From Clostridium sp. (lineage in GTDB: Bacteria > Bacillota > Clostridia > Lachnospirales > Lachnospiraceae): a stretch of 64,000 bases of DNA. Positions 30,137-39,037 of this stretch are shown in pieces. A program made the translations under genes and the position numbers. Position 1 is the first letter of the stretch; each line of letters starts with the position of its first letter. The stretch lies in NCBI GenBank assembly GCA_021770825.1, contig JAETQD010000011.1:58255-122254 (forward strand). Direction: 5' to 3'. The notes below the pieces were generated by a model. It saw nothing but the letters and a program-made list of their open reading frames with translations. It was not told the DNA's origin and searched no databases.

Positions 30137-32839
30137 ATGGAAATGCCAAGACAGGATCCGGATCAGCTTTTAAAGGCAATCCAAAGTGATACCGCAGGCG
30201 AAAAACGCGGCAAGTTAAAAATCTTCTTTGGCTATGCCGCCGGCGTGGGGAAAACCTATGCGATGCTGCAGGCGGCGCATCAGGCCAGGGAACGCGGCGT
30301 TGACGTGATTGCCGGATATATAGAACCCCACTCCAGGCCGCAGACAACGGCGCTTTTAGACGGACTGGAGCAGCTTCCCATAAAGCAGGTGTTTTATGGC
30401 GGGATAACGCTCCGGGAGTTTGATATTGACTGTGCGCTGAAGCGGAAACCGCAGTTGATTCTGGTGGATGAGCTGGCGCATACCAATGCAGAGGGCAGCC
30501 GTCACGCCAAGCGCTATCAGGACGTGCAGGAACTTTTGAACGCCGGAATTGACGTCTATACCACCGTCAATGTCCAGCATATTGAGAGCCTGAACGATAC
30601 CGTCGCTTCCATTACCGGGATTCTGGTGCGGGAACGTATCCCGGACTCTGTCTTTGACCAGGCGGATCAGGTAGAGTTAGTGGATATTGAGCCGACAGAG
30701 CTTCTGGAGCGCATGGCAAGCGGAAATATCTATCGGGAGGAACAGGCGGAACGGGCAGCAGTCAATTTTTTTACCGCCCCGAATCTGACTGCATTAAGAG
30801 AGATTGCCCTGCGCCGCTGCGCGGAGCGGGTAAACCTGCTGACGGAAAGCACCAGAATCCAGAGCCGGGGCGACTACCACACCGACGAGCATATTCTGGT
30901 GTGCCTCTCCTCCTCTCCATCCAACGCGAAAATCATCCGCACCGCCGCGAGGATGGCACGGGCATTCCGGGGAAGCTTCACCGCCCTTTTTGTGGAAACG
31001 CCTGTTACCTCCGAAATGAACGAGGATGACAAGAAACGCCTGCGGAACAATATTCGGCTGGCAGAGCAGCTTGGCGCGCATATCGAAACGGTCTATGGCG
31101 ACGATGTTCCCTATCAGATCGCGGAATTTGCACGGCTTTCCGGCGTTTCTAAAATTGTGATCGGGCGGAGTACCGCTGCCAGAAGAAGCATATTCAGCAA
31201 GCCGACACTGACGGAGCGCCTGATTGCCAATGCGCCCAATCTGGATATCCATGTGATTCCGGACACCGGCGCCGGGATTGCCGGCCAGAAGCGCAGAAAC
31301 AAAATGCTTCCTGTAACTGCTATGCCGATTCGTGATGTGGCAAAGAGCATCCTTGTCCTGCTGGCTTCTACCCTGGTGGGATATGCCTTTTACGCCATGG
31401 GCTTTTCCGAGGCCAACATCGTATCCGTATATATTTTCGGCGTTTTAGTCATCTCCGTCATCACAACAAGCCAGTTTTGCGGAGCTGTGGCGTCTATTGT
31501 AAGCGTGCTGGTGTTTAATTTCTTCTTCACCGTTCCGCGTCTTACCTTTCGCTTCAGCAATCCCAATTACCTGGTGACGTTTCCGATCATGTTCATGGTG
31601 GCGCTGCTGACCGGCTCTCTTGCCACGCGTCTAAAAAATAATGCAAAGCAATCGGCCAATTCGGCTTATCGGACAAAGATTCTGTTCGAGACGAATCAGC
31701 TGCTCCAAAAGGAAACCGACGAGGAGTCTGTCGTAAAAGCCACTGCGGGACAGCTCTTGAAACTGCTTCATAAGGATATTGTGGTCTATTTGTCAGACGG
31801 ACAGAAGCTTGCTTCTCCCAGTATTTTCCGGGCGCCTGACAGCGACCAGTGCAATCTGGTTTCTGAGAATGAGGAAGCGGTCGCAGCCTGGGTGCTGCGG
31901 AACAACAAGCACGCCGGAGCCACCACGGACACGTTATCCAGCGCCAAGTGCCTGTATCTGGCCATTCGGGTCAACAGTCAGGTGTACGGCGTTGTAGGAA
32001 TTGCCATGAATGAGATTCCGCTGGATTCTTTTGAAAAGAGCGTCCTGCTCTCCATTCTCGGCGAGTGTGCCCTGGCGCTGGAAAATATTAAAAATGCCCG
32101 GGAAAAGGAAGAAGCCGCGATTCTTGCCAGAAATGAGCAGCTTCGCGCCAACCTGCTTCGTGCGATTTCCCATGATCTGCGTACTCCACTTACTTCCATT
32201 TCCGGAAACGCCGACAATCTGCTGGTCAACTATCAGAAAATGGACGACGCTACGAGGAAACGGACATTTTCCGATATCTATGACGATTCCATGTGGCTGA
32301 TTAATCTGGTGGAAAATCTGCTGGCGATTACCAGAATCGAAGGCGGTCAGGTGCATCTGACCCAGTCTGTGGAGCTGATGGACGAGGTGGTCTCAGAGGC
32401 TCTGCGCCATGTCAATCGGAAAAGCAAGGAACACATCATCCAGGTCACTTCCTCGGAGGATTTGATTCTCGCAAGCATTGACGCCAAGCTGATTGTTCAG
32501 GTTATCATCAATCTTTTGGATAACGCCATCAAGTATACGCCGCCCGGGTCTGTGATTGAGGTCCATACGGAAAAGGATAAAGAGTCACAGCAGGTCGTTG
32601 TTTCTGTTTCTGATGATGGTCCCGGCATTCCGGATGACCAGAAGCCGCATATTTTTGATATGTTTTACAGCGGAGCCAACAAAATTGCCGACAGCCGAAG
32701 AAGCCTGGGGCTGGGCCTTTCGCTGTGCAAATCCATTGTCACGGCTCATGGCGGTACTATCCGGGTGACCGATCATGAACCGAAGGGAACCGTTTTTACA
32801 TTTACATTACCGGCAGGGGAGGTTGAGCTGCATGAATAA
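30137..32839 (+). CDS. kdpD: Osmosensitive K+ channel sensor histidine kinase KdpD
   Basis: The 900-residue sensor kinase is full length. Domains in order: KdpD N-terminal domain with Walker A (FGYAAGVGKTYAML) and VDELAHTNAEGSRHAKRYQD; a USP domain from about residue 250; four membrane helices (about 400-500); a GAF-like domain; HisKA with the phospho-accepting RAISHDLRTPLTS; and HATPase_c. The USP domain contains Ser-x-Ser (258-260), exactly 20 residues, then FTALF, matching the c-di-AMP-binding motif reported for S. aureus KdpD. ATG 30137 is seven bases after AAGGAGG; ATG 30131 is too close. Its stop lies 8 bases inside kdpE. Confidence 0.95.
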   Translation: MEMPRQDPDQLLKAIQSDTAGEKRGKLKIFFGYAAGVGKTYAMLQAAHQARERGVDVIAGYIEPHSRPQTTALLDGLEQLPIKQVFYGGITLREFDIDCALKRKPQLILVDELAHTNAEGSRHAKRYQDVQELLNAGIDVYTTVNVQHIESLNDTVASITGILVRERIPDSVFDQADQVELVDIEPTELLERMASGNIYREEQAERAAVNFFTAPNLTALREIALRRCAERVNLLTESTRIQSRGDYHTDEHILVCLSSSPSNAKIIRTAARMARAFRGSFTALFVETPVTSEMNEDDKKRLRNNIRLAEQLGAHIETVYGDDVPYQIAEFARLSGVSKIVIGRSTAARRSIFSKPTLTERLIANAPNLDIHVIPDTGAGIAGQKRRNKMLPVTAMPIRDVAKSILVLLASTLVGYAFYAMGFSEANIVSVYIFGVLVISVITTSQFCGAVASIVSVLVFNFFFTVPRLTFRFSNPNYLVTFPIMFMVALLTGSLATRLKNNAKQSANSAYRTKILFETNQLLQKETDEESVVKATAGQLLKLLHKDIVVYLSDGQKLASPSIFRAPDSDQCNLVSENEEAVAAWVLRNNKHAGATTDTLSSAKCLYLAIRVNSQVYGVVGIAMNEIPLDSFEKSVLLSILGECALALENIKNAREKEEAAILARNEQLRANLLRAISHDLRTPLTSISGNADNLLVNYQKMDDATRKRTFSDIYDDSMWLINLVENLLAITRIEGGQVHLTQSVELMDEVVSEALRHVNRKSKEHIIQVTSSEDLILASIDAKLIVQVIINLLDNAIKYTPPGSVIEVHTEKDKESQQVVVSVSDDGPGIPDDQKPHIFDMFYSGANKIADSRRSLGLGLSLCKSIVTAHGGTIRVTDHEPKGTVFTFTLPAGEVELHE

Positions 32840-33533
32840 ACCATTAATATTGGTTGTGGAGGACGACCCTCCGGTACGCAACCTGATTACAACTACATTA
32901 AAAACCAATGACTACCGCTACCTGGTCGCAGCCAATGGCGGGACCGCCGTTTTGGAGGCGTCCTCCCATAATCCGGACATTATCCTTTTGGATCTCGGAC
33001 TTCCGGATATGGACGGCGTACAGGTCATTCAGAATATCCGTTCGTGGTCAAATCTGCCGATTATCGTTATCAGCGCCCGAAGCGAGGATACCGATAAGAT
33101 CGAAGCGCTGGATGCAGGCGCCGATGATTACCTGACCAAGCCCTTTTCTGTGGAAGAGCTTTTGGCACGGCTCCGGGTCACCCAGAGAAGACTGTCCTAT
33201 ATGACAGCGGAAATGCTGGCTTCCAATTCGGTTTTTGTCAACGGGAAGCTGAAAGTGGACTATGCCGGGGGATGCGCGTATCTGGACGGGCAGGAGCTGC
33301 ATTTAACTCCCATTGAGTATAAGCTGCTGTGCCTGCTGTCCAAGAATGTGGGAAAAGTGCTGACCCACACCTTTATCACGCAAAACATCTGGGGGCGGAG
33401 CTGGGATAACGATATTGCGTCCTTACGTGTCTTTATGGCGACGCTTAGGAAGAAGCTGGAGCCGGCTCCGGATTCTCCCCAGTATATCCAGACCCACATC
33501 GGCGTGGGATACCGGATGATGAAGGTGGAATGA
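32832..33533 (+). CDS. kdpE: Response regulator KdpE
   Basis: A 233-residue OmpR-type response regulator: receiver domain with VVEDDPPVRN and the phosphorylatable Asp in IILLDLGLPDMDG, Lys in YLTKPFSVEELLARL, then a winged-helix DNA-binding domain (HLTPIEYKLLCLLSKNVGKV and THIGVGYRMM). It is the partner of KdpD, activating kdpFABC. ATG 32832 overlaps the end of kdpD by 8 bases. It is the last gene of the potassium island and is followed by a terminator. Confidence 0.95.
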   Translation: MNKPLILVVEDDPPVRNLITTTLKTNDYRYLVAANGGTAVLEASSHNPDIILLDLGLPDMDGVQVIQNIRSWSNLPIIVISARSEDTDKIEALDAGADDYLTKPFSVEELLARLRVTQRRLSYMTAEMLASNSVFVNGKLKVDYAGGCAYLDGQELHLTPIEYKLLCLLSKNVGKVLTHTFITQNIWGRSWDNDIASLRVFMATLRKKLEPAPDSPQYIQTHIGVGYRMMKVE

Positions 33534-33590
33534 TGCAAAAAACAGGAGCAGTCCGTTTCGATGAGACGGCAATACCGGACGAAATCGCTC

Positions 33591-33626
33591 AAAAAAGAAC
33601 CGGCGTGACTTCCGCCACGCCGGTTC
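33591..33626. terminator. Bidirectional terminator
   Basis: GAACCGGCGTG and CACGCCGGTTC form a perfect 11-bp stem (33597-33626). The A run before it gives a good U tract for minus-strand transcripts from the DUF1858 gene; kdpE ends just upstream on the plus strand. Confidence 0.85.
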
Positions 33627-33699
33627 TCCGGAAATTTTATTCACTTCCTCATGGGACGCTGACGAAAACGGCAGTCTCTTATCTGTGTTCCTTCACGAA

Positions 33700-33906
33700 T
33701 TATGCGTTTTTCTTCTCAAAATACTCGTTGAGAATGTTTACAAGCTGATCGCAGCTGATTCCATGAACCATGCATGCCTCTTCCAGAGATTCCATCTGAG
33801 AAGACGGGCATCCAACGCAATGCATTCCTGCACCCATCAGAATCTGTGCTGTATTGATATCTAAGCGGAGAAGTTCTCCAATAAGCATATCCTTTGTTAC
33901 CTGCAT
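33700..33906 (-). CDS. DUF1858 domain protein
   Basis: A 68-residue protein that is essentially one DUF1858 domain: TKDMLIGELLRLDINTAQIL followed by GMHCVGCPSSQMESLEEAC. The HCVGC pair is typical of the family, which is related to hybrid-cluster-protein associated domains and may bind metal or a redox group. ATG 33906 follows AAGGAGGAACCGCTC. The gene stands alone between kdpE and the ROK gene. Function not established. Confidence 0.88.
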   Translation of the reverse strand: MQVTKDMLIGELLRLDINTAQILMGAGMHCVGCPSSQMESLEEACMVHGISCDQLVNILNEYFEKKNA

Positions 33907-34034
33907 GAGCGGTTCCTCCTTTTATTACTTTTGTACTGATATATTGTGAGTATAATACTTTTTCTTATGCTTGGCAAGGTTGTTTTTTTCTTTCCCTTCC
34001 TTTCCGGAATCCTCCCGTTTTTCCCTGGAATAAA

Positions 34035-34063
34035 GTGACAAAAAGAAGTTGATATGGTATAAT
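34035..34063 (+). promoter_or_regulatory. Promoter of the ROK-family gene
   Basis: GTGACA (34035-34040) and TATAAT (34058-34063) are 17 bases apart, with TGG giving an extended -10. The transcript would start near 34070, at the first base of a closed stem. Confidence 0.75.
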
Positions 34064-34070
34064 TGAATAG

Positions 34071-34151
34071 GCAGTGCGGAAAAAATCCGTTTTCCATGGG
34101 GCGAATGCCCGTGGGCGGGAAGACGCAAGGCGAATTCGAGTTTTGCACTGC
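34071..34151 (+). promoter_or_regulatory. Structured 5' leader RNA of the ROK-family gene
   Basis: GCAGTGC at the predicted transcript start pairs with GCACTGC (34145-34151), closing an 81-base domain. Inside are GGAAAA/TTTTCC (34078-34095) and GGGC-GAAT-GCCC hairpins and a GGCG/CGCAAGGCG-type region. The start codon follows 36 bases later, behind TAGGAGGG. I could not match it to a named riboswitch. Confidence 0.6.
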
Positions 34152-34186
34152 ACAGGCAAAAAATTATATATAGGAGGGTTAATATT

Positions 34187-35563
34187 ATGAATCGTTATGG
34201 AATTTCTGTTGAATTAAAAAATGTCCCAGAATTAGACCCAGAGTTCACTCCTCTTTTAAAATTTAACCGCGCTTTTCTGGAAAACGCCACAAAGCCGGTT
34301 TCCGTTGCGGTAGAAAGAGCTGATGGCCAGATGGCCACCTGCCACACAAAGCTTCACGAAAATCCGGAAATGGCTGCTGCGAACCACTATTATATCGACA
34401 GGCTCGTTAAGACCATGCTCTGGCTTCAGGGCGGCTTCCGTGTTTATGTAAATGATAAAGACACCTACGACTACCTTTCCAGCGTTTACTGCAAAGGCGG
34501 CGCACGCGAATTCGACTGGGATTTCATGTCCCATATCTATGAGCACGCATTTGAGGTCGTTTTAACAGACAATATTCCGGAGGCCAAAGACGCTCCCATC
34601 GCAATGGGCGGCCATCTGGAAGGATGCCGTATCGGCTTCGATGCAGGCGGTTCTGACCGCAAGGTTTCTGCTGTGATCGACGGCGAAACCGTATTCTCCG
34701 AGGAGGTAGTATGGTTCCCAAAGACCAATTCCGATCCCGACTATCACTATGACGGAATCGTTGCTGCATTCAAATCTGCAGCTTCCCATATGCCGAGAGT
34801 GGATGCCGTTGGTATTTCTTCCGCAGGTATTTTCATCAACAACCGTACCATGAACGCCTCCCTCTTCTTAAAGGTTCCGGAAGACCTCTACGAAGCAAAG
34901 GTAAAAGATATCTACATCCGTGCCGTAAAGGATACCTTCGGTGATATCCCTTATGCAGTTGCCAACGATGGCGATGTATCTGCTCTGGCAGGCACAATGA
35001 GTATTAAAGACAACAACGTACTGGGTATCGCAATGGGTACCAGTGAGGCCGTTGGATATGTGGATGAGGAAGGCCGCATTACAGGCTGGCTCAACGAGCT
35101 GGCATTTGTTCCGGTTGATGCAAACCCGGATGCCATGATTGATGAATGGGCCGGCGACATCGGCTGCGGCGTGAAATACTTCTCCCAGGACGGCGTAATC
35201 AAGCTGGCACCCCGTGCAGGAATCGAATTGGACGAGTCCGCATCTCCAGCCGAAAAGCTGAAAGCCGTTCAGAAGTTAATGGCAGAGGACGATCCCCGTG
35301 CCGCAAAAGTATATGAGTCCATCGGCTGCTACCTTGGTCATACTCTTGCTTACTATTACCAGACCTACGGCTTCCGCTATGTGCTGCTTTTAGGCCGCGT
35401 AATGAGCGGAAAGGGCGGCGATCTGTTAATCGAAACATGTAAGCATGTTCTTGACGATGAGTATCCGGAAATCGCCGACAAGTTCGAGTTAAGACTGCCG
35501 GATGAGTATTTCCGTCGTGTTGGACAGTCCATGGCTGTTGCAAGCTTACCGAAACTCAACTAA
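34187..35563 (+). CDS. ROK-family protein (atypical sugar kinase)
   Basis: The 458-residue protein has a ROK-type actin-like core from about residue 145: GCRIGFDAGGSDRKVSAVID (phosphate loop), a second loop at NVLGIAMGTSEAVGYVDEEG, and catalytic-Asp region VANDGDVSALAG. It differs from usual ROK kinases (about 300 residues) by a 140-residue N-terminal extension and by lacking the CxCGxxGCxE zinc motif; the position reads IGCGVKYFSQDG. It could phosphorylate GlcNAc or ManNAc and so supply the missing kinase of the sialic acid route, but it is 16 kb from nanA. ATG 34187 follows TAGGAGGG. It has its own promoter, structured leader and terminator. Confidence 0.75.
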   Translation: MNRYGISVELKNVPELDPEFTPLLKFNRAFLENATKPVSVAVERADGQMATCHTKLHENPEMAAANHYYIDRLVKTMLWLQGGFRVYVNDKDTYDYLSSVYCKGGAREFDWDFMSHIYEHAFEVVLTDNIPEAKDAPIAMGGHLEGCRIGFDAGGSDRKVSAVIDGETVFSEEVVWFPKTNSDPDYHYDGIVAAFKSAASHMPRVDAVGISSAGIFINNRTMNASLFLKVPEDLYEAKVKDIYIRAVKDTFGDIPYAVANDGDVSALAGTMSIKDNNVLGIAMGTSEAVGYVDEEGRITGWLNELAFVPVDANPDAMIDEWAGDIGCGVKYFSQDGVIKLAPRAGIELDESASPAEKLKAVQKLMAEDDPRAAKVYESIGCYLGHTLAYYYQTYGFRYVLLLGRVMSGKGGDLLIETCKHVLDDEYPEIADKFELRLPDEYFRRVGQSMAVASLPKLN

Positions 35564-35578
35564 TTTGTACATATATCG

Positions 35579-35612
35579 GCGGGGCTGCGAAAAGGCAGGC
35601 CCGCTGTTTTTT
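35579..35612 (+). terminator. Terminator of the ROK-family gene
   Basis: GCGGGGCTGC pairs with GCAGGCCCGC with one mismatch (35579-35604), and a T run follows. Confidence 0.75.
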
Positions 35613-35627
35613 AAGGAGGTACTGTTT

Positions 35628-37256
35628 TTGACTCTCAAACTCTCCTGCTTTTTTGATGTTCTTGTGGTGGGCTCTGGCATCTCCGGACTGTCGGCTGCAC
35701 GGGAAGCCGCCGCCTCGGGCTGCCGGACGGCAATTCTGTCGGAAACCCGTCTGTTTTCCGGCTCCAGCTTCTATCCTGGAACATGGGGGTTCGGCCTTGT
35801 GGGCCCGGAAGATGAAAACGATATTGAGGATATGATCGCCACCGTCAATGAGGTTGGATGCAAAATGGCGGATTCTGACCTGGTACGTACCTTTGTATCC
35901 GGAATCAATCCCGCAATTTCCCACCTGGAAACCATGGGCTGCCATCCCAAAAAGGCAGCAAAAAGCTCCGAACGGGAATACATTCCCTGCTTCGACCATA
36001 AGCACAGAAACTGGAGCGGCCTGGAGGCAGACGGCCTGCGCCGGACATTTTCAAAACAACTGGAGGAGCAAAATGTCACCATATTAGATCACTGTACCGT
36101 TCTGGAGTTAGTGAAAGAAGAGGGACGTGTGTGCGGCGCCGTTGTTTCCTGCCAAAATAAGCTTCAATACATCGGCTGTCGCTCCCTGATTCTCGCCACA
36201 GGCGGGTACGGAAGCCTGTTCCGCAGCCATCTGTGTACCGATGATGTATGCGGCCTCGGCCATTTTCTTGCATTAAAAGCCGGATGCCGGCTGGTAAATA
36301 TGGAATTTATGCAGATGATGCCAGGCTACCTGTATCCGGCCAGAAACACTATTTTCAACGAAAAGACCTTCCGTTTTGCCAATTTCTACACCCCTGATCA
36401 TACTCCCCTGTTTCATGCCGATGAGGAAGCCCTGTTGGATTTACGTTCCACCTACGGCCCCTTTACTTCGCGGTTGGCCTCCCGTGCAATTGATCTGAAA
36501 TTGTATCAGGCATCTTTAGAAGGCGAAAATGGTGTTGAGGTTTCCTACGCTGAAGCCGCCAAAAGCGAACCGCCGGAATTCATAAAAATATACTTTGACT
36601 GGCTCTCCTCTGAAAAGCATGTCAGCGTGAACGATACCATCCATATTGGGATGTTCTCCCATGCTGCCAACGGCGGAATCTGTATTGACGAGAACGGCTG
36701 GACCGGTATTGATGGACTCTATGCGTGCGGAGAAGTTACCGGAGGAATGCATGGGGCTGACCGGATTGGAGGACTTTCCACTGCAAACGGACTGGTATTC
36801 GGCCAGCGGGCCGGACGGTCTGCTGCCGCTGCTGCCACCGTACCATGCGGGGAAGCAAACATGGCAGGCGAAAATTCTTCTCATCCGTCCGAACCGTTTT
36901 CCTTCCCCTGCCGCGAAATCGCAGACCGGGCCGCCATCCGCTCCAAACTTCAAAATGATATGTACCGGAATGCCATGGTCATCAGAAACGAACGCGGACT
37001 TCTGGATACAAAAACAGAACTGGAGCAGATACTTTCCAGCGCCCATTGGTCTCCCTCCGCAGATACCGCCGCCATCACCGATTCCCGGATTTTAGAGGGC
37101 CAGCTCATGACCGCTATCTGCATTTTAAATGCCGCCCTTCTCCGCAGAGAAAGCCGCGGTTCCCATTACCGAAGTGATTTTCCCGTCGAAAATCCCCAGA
37201 TGGCGACCCCCATTGAAATTGTGCTGGACCATGGAATCATCGCAAAATTTAAATGA
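35628..37256 (+). CDS. FAD-dependent oxidoreductase (fumarate reductase/SDH flavoprotein type)
   Basis: A 542-residue flavoprotein with an N-terminal dinucleotide fold (FDVLVVGSGISGLSAAREAA) and the FAD-binding C-terminal segment ADRIGGLSTANGLVFGQRAG, where a Gly-rich turn closes the cofactor site, plus a helical C-terminal domain. It resembles L-aspartate oxidase and fumarate reductase flavoproteins, but without iron-sulfur partners nearby, so it may be a soluble 2-oxoacid or fumarate-type reductase. The start is most likely TTG 35628, seven bases after TTAAGGAGGT; no ATG or GTG is well placed. The ROK terminator just upstream suggests it depends on its own promoter or read-through. A convergent terminator follows. 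Confidence 0.82.
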   Translation: MTLKLSCFFDVLVVGSGISGLSAAREAAASGCRTAILSETRLFSGSSFYPGTWGFGLVGPEDENDIEDMIATVNEVGCKMADSDLVRTFVSGINPAISHLETMGCHPKKAAKSSEREYIPCFDHKHRNWSGLEADGLRRTFSKQLEEQNVTILDHCTVLELVKEEGRVCGAVVSCQNKLQYIGCRSLILATGGYGSLFRSHLCTDDVCGLGHFLALKAGCRLVNMEFMQMMPGYLYPARNTIFNEKTFRFANFYTPDHTPLFHADEEALLDLRSTYGPFTSRLASRAIDLKLYQASLEGENGVEVSYAEAAKSEPPEFIKIYFDWLSSEKHVSVNDTIHIGMFSHAANGGICIDENGWTGIDGLYACGEVTGGMHGADRIGGLSTANGLVFGQRAGRSAAAAATVPCGEANMAGENSSHPSEPFSFPCREIADRAAIRSKLQNDMYRNAMVIRNERGLLDTKTELEQILSSAHWSPSADTAAITDSRILEGQLMTAICILNAALLRRESRGSHYRSDFPVENPQMATPIEIVLDHGIIAKFK

Positions 37257-37263
37257 CCCTTGG

Positions 37264-37290
37264 CGCATTCCCGCGCCGAACGCGGATGCG
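37264..37290. repeat. GC-rich intergenic hairpin
   Basis: CGCAT-CCGCG pairs with CGCGG-ATGCG (10 bp with a two-base bulge), directly after the FAD gene stop. A further CGAC/CGCGCGAG segment follows. It has no T run, so it looks more like a REP-type element than a terminator. Confidence 0.45.
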
Positions 37291-37341
37291 ACAGCGACAT
37301 TTCGTTTCGCGCGAGTGTGCATTTTTACATCCCAGGATACA

Positions 37342-37373
37342 AAAAGGTGCCCGGCTGGTTTACAGTCGGGCAC
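37342..37373. terminator. Bidirectional terminator
   Basis: GTGCCCGGCTG and CAGTCGGGCAC form an 11-bp stem with one wobble (37347-37373). On the minus strand it is followed by TTTTT, ending the rubredoxin-fusion gene. Confidence 0.8.
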
Positions 37374-37384
37374 TCTGGCTTATA

Positions 37385-38002
37385 TTATGCTGTTACTTTT
37401 TCAAAATCTGAAGCCGGATGTTTGCAGAGGGGGCAGATGAAATCTGCCGGGAGCTCCTCTCCCTCGTAAACATATCCGCATATGGTGCATCGCCATGTGG
37501 TTTTTCCCTTTGCGGTGTTCTGCTCCGGCTTTGGTTTGATAGAAGACTGGTAGTAGCTGTAAGTCGTAGATGGGTCTGCTGCCAATACCTCCATATCATC
37601 CACTGCGGCAATAAACAGAGTATGGCTTCCCAGGTCAATCGCCTGCTCCACGGTGGCACTGATGTAGGCATTGGTTCCCTCTGTGATATAGTAAAGACCA
37701 TTTTCACTGCGTTTGCAGGCAGGATATCCCTCAAACTTATTCACGGTTCTTCCGGACTGGAAACCAAAATGCTTGAAGGTATCAAAGCTTGCCTTCTCAC
37801 TTAAGATGGAAATGTTGAATTTTCCGCTTTCTTTCACCAGATCATGTGTGAAATTGGCTTTATTGACTGCGATACTGATTCTGTTTGGGGTAGAAGTCAC
37901 CTGTCCTGCCGTATTGATGATACAGCCGCTGTCCTTTTCGCCCACGCGGGATGTAAGGACAAACAGCCCATATGTCAGATTATACATTGCTTTATTATTC
38001 AT
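37385..38002 (-). CDS. hrb: Flavin reductase-rubredoxin fusion (high-molecular-weight rubredoxin)
   Basis: The 205-residue protein joins an N-terminal FMN-binding flavin reductase domain (SGCIINTAGQVTSTPNRISI) to a C-terminal rubredoxin (about residues 160-200) with both iron-binding cysteine pairs (CTICGYVY and CPLCKHP). Such Hrb proteins pass electrons from NAD(P)H to flavodiiron or rubrerythrin partners in oxygen and peroxide reduction. Rubrerythrin is encoded next upstream, which supports this role. ATG 38002 has better spacing from AAAAGGAG than ATG 38011. Confidence 0.9.
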   Translation of the reverse strand: MNNKAMYNLTYGLFVLTSRVGEKDSGCIINTAGQVTSTPNRISIAVNKANFTHDLVKESGKFNISILSEKASFDTFKHFGFQSGRTVNKFEGYPACKRSENGLYYITEGTNAYISATVEQAIDLGSHTLFIAAVDDMEVLAADPSTTYSYYQSSIKPKPEQNTAKGKTTWRCTICGYVYEGEELPADFICPLCKHPASDFEKVTA

Positions 38003-38072
38003 TCTGCTCATTCTCCTTTTTATTCCTTGTCAGCCAGGTTAAATTCCAGAAGGGATTCCTGACTTCTGCGAT

Positions 38073-38621
38073 CTAGTAATTCTCTGCATGAATCTCAAAA
38101 TAGCTCCGGGGATGATTGCAGGTGGGACAGACTTCCGGCGCTTCTGTGCCAACTATAATATGCCCACAATTACGGCACTCCCATACCTTTACTTCACTCT
38201 TTTCAAAAACGGATGCTGTTTCCACATTCTTTAACAGTGCACGGTATCTTTCCTCATGATGCCTTTCAATTTCAGCAACCAGACGGAATTTTTCTGCCAG
38301 CTCCGGGAATCCCTCCGCATCTGCGGTTTTGGCAAAGCCATCATACATATCGGTCCACTCATAATTTTCTCCTGCAGCAGCGGCCTCCAGGTTCTCCACA
38401 GTATTTCCAATTCCTTTCAGTTCCTTGAACCACATTTTCGCATGCTCTTTTTCATTCTCAGCAGTCTTTAAAAACAGAGCGGAAATCTGCTCATAGCCTT
38501 CCTTCTTTGCAACAGAAGCGAAATATGTATATTTATTTCTTGCCTCCGACTCTCCGGAAAAAGCTGTCTGTAAATTCTTCTCCGTCTGTGTTCCTGCATA
38601 TTTGTTTTTTACGTCTTTCAT
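38073..38621 (-). CDS. rbr: Rubrerythrin
   Basis: The 182-residue product has the rubrerythrin di-iron four-helix bundle ([30 protein letters not shown], then [14 protein letters not shown]) and a C-terminal rubredoxin domain with [10 protein letters not shown] and CPTCNHP. It reduces hydrogen peroxide to water using electrons from a rubredoxin, protecting the anaerobe. Its ATG overlaps the stop of the PerR gene (ATGA), so the pair is translationally coupled and derepressed together. Confidence 0.96.
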   Translation of the reverse strand: MKDVKNKYAGTQTEKNLQTAFSGESEARNKYTYFASVAKKEGYEQISALFLKTAENEKEHAKMWFKELKGIGNTVENLEAAAAGENYEWTDMYDGFAKTADAEGFPELAEKFRLVAEIERHHEERYRALLKNVETASVFEKSEVKVWECRNCGHIIVGTEAPEVCPTCNHPRSYFEIHAENY

Positions 38622-39007
38622 ATTTGATTCTCCTTTTCTTCTACAATATGTTTATTTCTGCACTCAGGGCAGACATAGTAAACCTTCAGATCATAATAAA
38701 GAAATTCATCCCCCATCTGCTCGCGAAGCGATTCCGTCAAATCCCTGAATTTTGTATCGGCCAGCTTCCCGCAGTGTTTGCATACAAGGTGATCATGCTT
38801 TTCTGCCCGGTCATACCGGTCTGATGTGCCTTCCACAGGCACCTTACGGATCAGTTCTGCTTCCAGAAGTTTGTTCAAATTGTTATATACTGTCGCAAGA
38901 ACCACATTCGGATGGGTTTCCTTCAGTCTGTGAAAAATCTGTTCTGCGGTCAGATGTTCGCGGGAGTTGTTTATGATGGCAAATATTTCTTTCTCATATT
39001 TTGTCAT
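38618..39007 (-). CDS. perR: Fur-family peroxide regulator PerR
   Basis: The 129-residue Fur-family repressor has a winged helix ([20 protein letters not shown]) and two Cys pairs for structural zinc (CKHCGKL and CPECRNK), with the regulatory His/Asp region [11 protein letters not shown]. Fur and PerR cannot be told apart by motif alone; coupling to rubrerythrin and the Per-box-like sites upstream favour PerR. It senses peroxide by metal-catalysed oxidation of a ligand histidine and then releases its operators. Autoregulation is likely. Confidence 0.92.
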   Translation of the reverse strand: MTKYEKEIFAIINNSREHLTAEQIFHRLKETHPNVVLATVYNNLNKLLEAELIRKVPVEGTSDRYDRAEKHDHLVCKHCGKLADTKFRDLTESLREQMGDEFLYYDLKVYYVCPECRNKHIVEEKENQI

Positions 39008-39037
39008 TGCAGCTCCTTCTCATCTCTCGTGTCTTTT

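Noticed and set aside
33530..33748. 72-codon frame after kdpE
   Set aside because: Passes through the terminator stem at 33597-33626 and into the antisense of the DUF1858 gene; no ribosome site.
34071..34151. c-di-GMP-I riboswitch in the ROK leader
   Set aside because: GACGCAAGGC resembles one conserved block, but the remaining blocks and the GNRA-type receptor are not present.
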